Positions 4,727 to 6,790 of a stretch of 6,790 nucleotides of DNA are shown here, one piece after another (the first letter of the stretch is position 1; every line of letters starts with the position of its first letter). The notes under the pieces are model-generated. The model was not told where the DNA came from and did not search any database. It worked only from the letters and a program-made list of their open reading frames with translations. This DNA is from CAZOHC01 sp964579845. GTDB taxonomy: Bacteria; Patescibacteriota; Microgenomatia; Levybacterales; UBA12049. The DNA is taken from contig CAZOHC010000048.1 in NCBI GenBank assembly GCA_964579845.1, forward strand, positions 1-6,790, written 5' to 3'. Both the position numbers and the translations under genes were made by a program.

Positions 4727-5191
4727 ATGGAACAGTCAATTGTATTAGTAAAACCAGACGGCGTACAGCGAGGTCTGATCGGTGAGATCATCCACCGCTT
4801 TGAGAGAAAAGGACTTCAATTAACAGGTCTGAAGATGATCAACCTCAATGACGAAATTCTCGATGAATGGTACGCACATCACAAAGATAAATCATTCTTC
4901 CCGAGCCTTAAAACGTATATGATGTCCTACCCGGTTGTCGCGATGGTCTGGGAAGGCGTTGAAGCTGCGGCCACGATTCGCACCATGATCGGTATCACCA
5001 AAGCTCGAGAAGCAGCACCCGGCACGATTAGAGGCGACTTCGGTATGAGCCAGCAGTTTAACCTGATCCACGCATCAGAAAGCGCTGAGGCTGCAAAAGT
5101 TGAGGTAGCTTTACTGTTCAAAGATGAAGAACTCTTCCCATGGGATGAAACCCTCCTCGGTCATGTCTACGTTCCGGAAGAACGAGGCTAA
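4727..5191 (+). CDS. ndk: Nucleoside diphosphate kinase
   Basis: The enzyme transfers the gamma phosphate from ATP to other nucleoside diphosphates through a phosphohistidine intermediate and so balances the NTP and dNTP pools in the cytoplasm. The active histidine is H115 in FNLIHASES. The nucleotide-binding residues known from the family are all present at the expected offsets: K9 (KPDGVQRG), Y49, R85, T91, R102 and N112. At 154 residues it is slightly longer than the typical 130-150. The 49-66 segment (YAHHKDKSFFPSLKTYMM) differs from the common bacterial HYAEHKGKPFF version. It stands alone with its own promoter and is convergent with the disulfide operon. The start follows from the KPDG motif spacing. 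Function is confident. Confidence 0.97.
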   Translation: MEQSIVLVKPDGVQRGLIGEIIHRFERKGLQLTGLKMINLNDEILDEWYAHHKDKSFFPSLKTYMMSYPVVAMVWEGVEAAATIRTMIGITKAREAAPGTIRGDFGMSQQFNLIHASESAEAAKVEVALLFKDEELFPWDETLLGHVYVPEERG

Positions 5192-5294
5192 TTAATTGTA
5201 AATTATCAAGTTATCAAATCGGGAATTGTTTACAGCTTCCTAACCTCAGAGCTCCAAAAAACGTTATCGCTAGTCAAACCTTTTAATGCGCTTG

Positions 5295-5309
5295 CCACGT
5301 TCTACGTGG
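5295..5309. terminator. Hairpin between convergent ndk and VKOR genes
   Basis: CCACGT (5295-5300) and ACGTGG (5304-5309) form a perfect 6-bp stem with a TCT loop, in the 160-bp gap between two converging genes. On the plus strand a TTTTT run comes only after about 15 further bases (5323-5327), so it is an imperfect intrinsic terminator for ndk at best. The minus side has no T-run. Confidence 0.3.
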
Positions 5310-5351
5310 TTAACCTTGTAACTTTTTAACAAATCCCCTTATACCTTATAC

Positions 5352-5840
5352 TTACCCCTTTATACTCTTTTTCATCAGAATGGCTGAAAGGATGAACAGG
5401 AGCGTCATGATGAGCTCTGCGATGAGGCAGTACTGGCAGAAAGCTTGTATAACGAAAGCTTGAAGGTAGATGAGTCCCATGCCTGCAAGAAAGGCCAGAG
5501 TTGTGATGATGAGCAGGATTCGTCTGAGAAGCAGGGTATTTTTCTGAAGCAGCATGATCGCAATCACCATCACGGTGATGAAGAATCCGACACCGAACAG
5601 GGCAATCGGAATAGGTCCTACGTAGGCAAACTGACTCGTCAGGACGCTCTCACAGCCATGTGTTGCCGTGCAAGGAGGGATCTGCCTACTGAACCCCAGA
5701 ACGGTCAGGTAGGTCGCATCCAGAAAGCCCATAAATCCGAGCAATAAGATACTCAGCGGGAGCTTATGACGGAGAACAGGGGCGAGTGTCTTGTTCGACG
5801 TGGTTTGTGGTGACTTCTGTTTCATGGTATGCCCGGCCAT
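5352..5840 (-). CDS. VKOR-family membrane disulfide oxidoreductase
   Basis: This 162-residue integral membrane protein of the vitamin K epoxide reductase family replaces DsbB in many bacteria: it re-oxidises a DsbA-like partner and passes electrons to quinone. Four hydrophobic segments lie at about 28-50, 74-97, 106-130 and 139-156. The loop cysteine pair C57 and C63 (CTATHGC), followed by the ESVLTSQFAYVGPIPIALFG region, and the CQYC pair C135/C138 form the expected relay on the outer face of the membrane. There is no fused thioredoxin domain. Its ATG overlaps the TAA of the dsbA-like gene by one base (TAATG), so translation is probably coupled. M6 is an alternative start: it is preceded by CATACC, the same six bases that precede the upstream gene's ATG. 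Quinone type and substrates are not visible. Confidence 0.93.
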   Translation of the reverse strand: MAGHTMKQKSPQTTSNKTLAPVLRHKLPLSILLLGFMGFLDATYLTVLGFSRQIPPCTATHGCESVLTSQFAYVGPIPIALFGVGFFITVMVIAIMLLQKNTLLLRRILLIITTLAFLAGMGLIYLQAFVIQAFCQYCLIAELIMTLLFILSAILMKKSIKG

Positions 5841-6595
5841 TACTGCGAGCCAAGCTCTGATTCTACGAGTGCTTTCAGGTCTTCGTAGGTAGAAGGATTC
5901 GTGATGCGTTTGCTATTCATAAAGAACGTCGGCGTGCCTGACACTCCTGCCTGAGCTCCTCCTTCTGCCTGGTTATCGACAAACGTTTTCGCTTCTTCAC
6001 TGTCCAAATCGGCAGTAAATTGGTCCATATTCAGGTTCAGCTGGCCTGCGTATTGATTGATGAATGAACGTGCATCTGTTGATTCACCCCAGTTAGCCTG
6101 CTGTCTGAACAAGGTATCATGCATCTCCCAGAATTTCCCCTGCTGGCCTGCCGCATAACTGGCTTGCGCTGCTAGCTGTGCATTGGCGTGGATCGCATTG
6201 AGCGGGAAGTGGCGGTAGACGAATCTGATTCTGTCTTTATATTCATCTTTCAGCCTTGCAACCATCGGGAAATAGTGTCCGCAGGCAGGACATTGGAAAT
6301 CTCCGTATTCGATAATCGTCACACTCGCATTCTCGCCACCTGATACATTATCGTCAGCTGTTACTGCAGGGAGGTTTTGGTTTACTGTCGTACTAACCTG
6401 CGGCTCAGTCGGCTGTGGCTTGCTGAAGGTGTAGATGAGAAAGGCAGTCAGACCGAGAAAGGCAACGAGTCCACCCCAGATACCGAGCTGTTTCCATTTA
6501 TCACTCTTCTCGGCTTTTTCCATCCGAAGTTCTGCTTCCTGACGTTCTAATTTTCTCTGCTCTTTCAGCTCTTTTTTGGTACGTTTTTCAGCCAT
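5840..6595 (-). CDS. Membrane-anchored DsbA-like thiol oxidoreductase
   Basis: This 251-residue protein has a charged, Lys/Glu-rich, probably helical cytoplasmic tail (1-35), one membrane segment (about 36-57), a Pro/Thr linker, and an outward-facing DsbA-type thioredoxin fold (about 85-250). The active site is CPAC (C102-C105, after YGDFQ). The cis-Pro loop is GTP (220-222), in VSGTPTFFMN. It should introduce disulfides into exported proteins and be re-oxidised by the VKOR protein encoded one base downstream. The N-terminus is a signal anchor without a cleavage or lipobox site. The start is supported by an extended -10 box 11 bases upstream; GGTG at -11 to -8 is the only weak ribosome-binding candidate. 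A role as isomerase or reductase cannot be excluded, but the VKOR neighbour argues for oxidation. Confidence 0.94.
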   Translation of the reverse strand: MAEKRTKKELKEQRKLERQEAELRMEKAEKSDKWKQLGIWGGLVAFLGLTAFLIYTFSKPQPTEPQVSTTVNQNLPAVTADDNVSGGENASVTIIEYGDFQCPACGHYFPMVARLKDEYKDRIRFVYRHFPLNAIHANAQLAAQASYAAGQQGKFWEMHDTLFRQQANWGESTDARSFINQYAGQLNLNMDQFTADLDSEEAKTFVDNQAEGGAQAGVSGTPTFFMNSKRITNPSTYEDLKALVESELGSQ

Positions 6596-6606
6596 GGTAT
6601 GTCACC

Positions 6607-6612
6607 AGTATA
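6607..6612 (-). promoter_or_regulatory. Extended -10 promoter of the dsbA-VKOR operon
   Basis: On the minus strand TGCTATACT combines a TATACT -10 box (6612-6607) with the TGN extension. No convincing -35 is found at 16-18 bp, which extended -10 promoters tolerate. Transcription should start near 6600, about five bases before the ATG, the same geometry as the peptidase and ndk genes. Confidence 0.6.
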
Positions 6613-6637
6613 GCATAGACAGGTCGCTTTTTGTATG

Positions 6638-6670
6638 CCCCGAGTGAGGGGATTCCCGATGAGATCGGGA
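6638..6670. repeat. Two adjacent hairpins between tRNA-Pro and the disulfide operon
   Basis: CCCC-GAGTGA-GGGG (6638-6651) is followed by TCCCGAT-GAG-ATCGGGA (6654-6670). The second has the same arms as 748-764. They lie downstream of the tRNA on the minus strand and could end its transcript, but neither has a T-run, so a dispersed palindrome is the better reading. Confidence 0.6.
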
Positions 6671-6701
6671 CTACCTCAACATTTCAGCTTGCACTTGCCA
6701 G

Positions 6702-6774
6702 TCAGGGTGACTGGACTTGAACCAGCGACCTCAGCGTCCCGAACGCTGCGCGCTACCAACTGCGCTACACCCTG
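6702..6774 (-). tRNA. tRNA-Pro (anticodon CGG)
   Basis: The 73-nt cloverleaf folds cleanly. The acceptor stem CAGGGTG/CACCCTG has seven pairs and discriminator A. The D-arm region is GCGCAGTTGGTAGCGC, and the anticodon stem CAGCG/CGCTG encloses the loop TTCGGGA, so the anticodon is CGG (6741-6739). The T-arm is CTGG-TTCAAGT-CCAG. CGG reads the proline codon CCG. The 3' CCA is not encoded (CTG follows), so it must be added by a CCA-adding enzyme. Confidence 0.95.
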
Positions 6775-6783
6775 TTCATCTGT

Positions 6784-6789
6784 ATTTTA
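6784..6789 (-). promoter_or_regulatory. Possible -10 box of tRNA-Pro
   Basis: TAAAAT on the minus strand (6789-6784) lies nine bases before the tRNA 5' end, which would place the transcription start at or a few bases before the mature end. The -35 region is outside the window. Confidence 0.4.
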
Positions 6790-6790
6790 C

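Noticed and set aside
4927..5121. Antisense open frame within ndk
   Set aside because: It is a shadow of the conserved ndk coding sequence with no independent support.

Overview
The window reads as a piece of a small-genome Patescibacteria (Candidate Phyla Radiation) chromosome. This is an inference from protein style and repeat content, not from a marker gene. The arginyl-tRNA synthetase has the CPR-like DPNPFKEFHIGHL signature, and the lone receiver protein and NDK variant look like CPR forms. The non-coding DNA is full of short palindromes and tandem repeats of the kind I associate with that group. TGA is used as a normal stop (argS) and Trp is TGG, so the code with TGA recoded as Gly is excluded for this genome.

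Layout. Positions 1-53 are a 7-bp tandem repeat that runs into the stop codon of a receiver-only response regulator (53-454, minus). Positions 455-795 are a divergent intergenic region with a 39-bp tandem array between two outward-facing TATAAT boxes, followed by a CTGA-rich repeat block. Next come argS (796-2790, plus), an M16 zinc peptidase (2946-4220, plus), a 506-bp repeat-rich gap, and ndk (4727-5191, plus). Convergent to ndk is a minus-strand operon of a membrane-anchored DsbA-like thioredoxin-fold protein (5840-6595) and a VKOR-family membrane oxidoreductase (5352-5840), which together form an oxidative disulfide-forming pair. A tRNA-Pro with anticodon CGG lies at the right edge on the minus strand.

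How the genes work together. The clear functional pair is DsbA plus VKOR: DsbA oxidises exported thiols and VKOR re-oxidises DsbA while passing electrons to a quinone. The other genes are housekeeping (argS, ndk, tRNA-Pro), proteolysis (M16) or an orphan regulator, and they look like independent transcription units. Several have a -10 box only 11-13 bases before the start codon and no clear Shine-Dalgarno sequence, which points to leaderless or nearly leaderless mRNAs.

The most notable thing is not a gene cassette. The intact argS frame carries about six in-frame islands made of the same kinds of short repeat and palindrome that fill the intergenic DNA, including a 57-bp imperfect palindrome followed by a 21-bp (seven-residue) tandem repeat. 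This resembles the Rickettsia palindromic elements in principle. I see no defence system, CRISPR array, toxin-antitoxin pair or transposase.
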